Below the pieces are notes generated by a model, which ran no database searches, was not told the origin of the DNA, and was given only the letters and a program-made list of their open reading frames with translations. Positions 63,205-64,000 of a stretch of DNA of 64,000 bases are shown here, piece by piece (the first letter of the stretch is position 1; every line of letters begins with the position of its first letter). Made by a program: the position numbers and the translations under genes. Origin of the DNA: Micrasema longulum (lineage: Eukaryota > Arthropoda > Insecta > Trichoptera > Brachycentridae); assembly GCA_022494885.1 (NCBI GenBank), contig JAGVSM010001139.1, positions 42,575 through 106,574 on the forward strand. The letters run 5' to 3'.

Positions 63205-64000
63205 TCTCTCAATTTTTAACTGCAATTGCTAAATCACCCCTTCTCAAACCTCTCACCATAGCATTCTGGAATGCAAATGGCCTGTTCCAAAATAGGCTTG
63301 AACTTACACATTTCACCTCAAAACATAAAATTGACATCCTCCTTATCAACGAAACTCATCCCAAACCATCACACTCATTCAACATATCTAACTATCACGG
63401 AGACACGGGGCTTCTAGTAAGGCGTAACATCACCTTTTCCATCAACCCCACCCCTCCCCTCGTCAGCGCTGAATCCACTTCAATTACCATTCAAACTTAC
63501 AACTCAGGCTCTCTCACCCTTAAAAGCATTTACATCCCACCTTCAAAACTTCATATCCCAGACATCACCTCCCTCACCTCAGACATTCTTCCAACAATCA
63601 TCGCCGGCGACTTCAATTCAAAACTCTTTTTTTTTCTTTTCACATAAGCATTCTTCTAAACAATTTTTTTAAATCCCGCCAAACTGCAAAAGCAGTTTTT
63701 TTATAAATCATGGAACATAAATCATGAAACAGCCGGCGCCTGGACAGACACGACAAACTCGACGTCATCGCCCCGGCTAAACCCACCTTCTTTCACTATG
63801 CTGGCTACCCACCCGACGTATTAGACATTGCAATCACATCCAATTTCAAACATTCACACTCCATTTTCACCACCAATGAACTCAATTCCGACCACAACCC
63901 TGTTTTCCTTATATTAGATGACCTTACCAACTCCATCTCACCCAAACATCTATCAAAAACAAATTGGACCAAAGTAAAAAACTCCATTCTCAACAAATTT
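63205..64000 (+). pseudogene. Jockey-clade LINE ORF2: apurinic-type endonuclease domain
   Basis: Downstream of ORF1 by about 100 bases. LKPLTIAFWNANGL, IDILLINETHPKP, IAGDFNSK, then a broken stretch (63628-63735) needing two frameshifts, then RRLDRHDKLDVIAPAKPTFF, HYAGYPPDVLDIAITSNFKH and TTNELNSDHNPVFLILDD. WNANG, NETH, GDFN, D-LDIAI and SDHNPV are the endonuclease catalytic-site motifs in order. The frame continues open to the window edge (NWTKVKNSILNKF), where the RT domain would begin outside. The damage in the middle of the domain indicates this copy is not functional. Confidence 0.9.

Noticed and set aside
1..64000. CRISPR array, bacterial operons, rRNA genes
   Set aside because: No regularly spaced repeats with unique spacers, no ribosome-binding-site/ORF packing and no conserved rRNA words; the content is eukaryotic transposons.

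Overview
The window looks like A+T-rich gene-desert DNA from an arthropod nuclear genome, most likely an insect. The evidence is internal. There is no convincing host gene, operon or ribosome-binding-site pattern. Instead there are many 5'-truncated non-LTR retrotransposon (LINE) tails, several tRNA-derived SINE families, a broken mariner transposase, MITEs, a solo LTR, and a Jockey-type LINE whose gag-like ORF1 has three zinc knuckles. I cannot name the species. No intact protein-coding host gene could be supported, and almost every long open frame is a piece of a transposon, an antisense shadow or low-complexity sequence.

Layout. 0-9 kb: SINE copies, LINE C-termini (2.1, 4.7, 6.2-6.9, 7.4-7.9 kb), two hairpins (3.9-4.1 kb) and a 73-bp tandem duplication. 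9-22 kb: mostly unassigned AT-rich DNA, then many copies of an abundant inverted-repeat family (called family F here; best copy 14821-15313), three SINE families and a Penelope/hammerhead-like motif at 13.6 kb. 22-31 kb: LINE tails, a 243-bp near-perfect palindromic MITE sitting inside a LINE ORF (25968-26210), further F copies and a CATA-rich microsatellite. 30.6-32.8 kb: a mariner pseudogene split by two LINE insertions of opposite orientation. 33-46 kb: LINE RT fragments, three other terminal-inverted-repeat elements (41.1, 42.0, 43.0 kb) and a higher-GC LINE C-terminus (44.8-45.2 kb). 46-61 kb: a second copy of the 41-kb TIR element, the longest LINE C-terminal frame (48.97-49.7 kb), RTE-like LINE (50.9-51.5 kb), RT core (52.1-52.5 kb) and several LINE 3' ends. 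61.0-61.4 kb: a GC-rich solo LTR with a 4-bp target duplication. 61.9 kb to the edge: ORF1 and the endonuclease domain of a Jockey-clade LINE running out of the window.

How the parts relate. There is no pathway here; the biology is transposon on transposon. LINEs would have supplied reverse transcriptase for the SINEs, and transposases encoded elsewhere would have moved the MITEs. Insertion order can be read in several places: MITE after LINE at 26 kb, two LINEs after mariner at 31-32 kb, LINE into an older repeat at 8-9 kb. No clearly new biological system was found. The least explained items are family F, the hammerhead-like motifs, the paired 8/46-kb and 14/39-kb repeats, and two unassigned open frames (44.0-44.3 and 57.95-58.3 kb).
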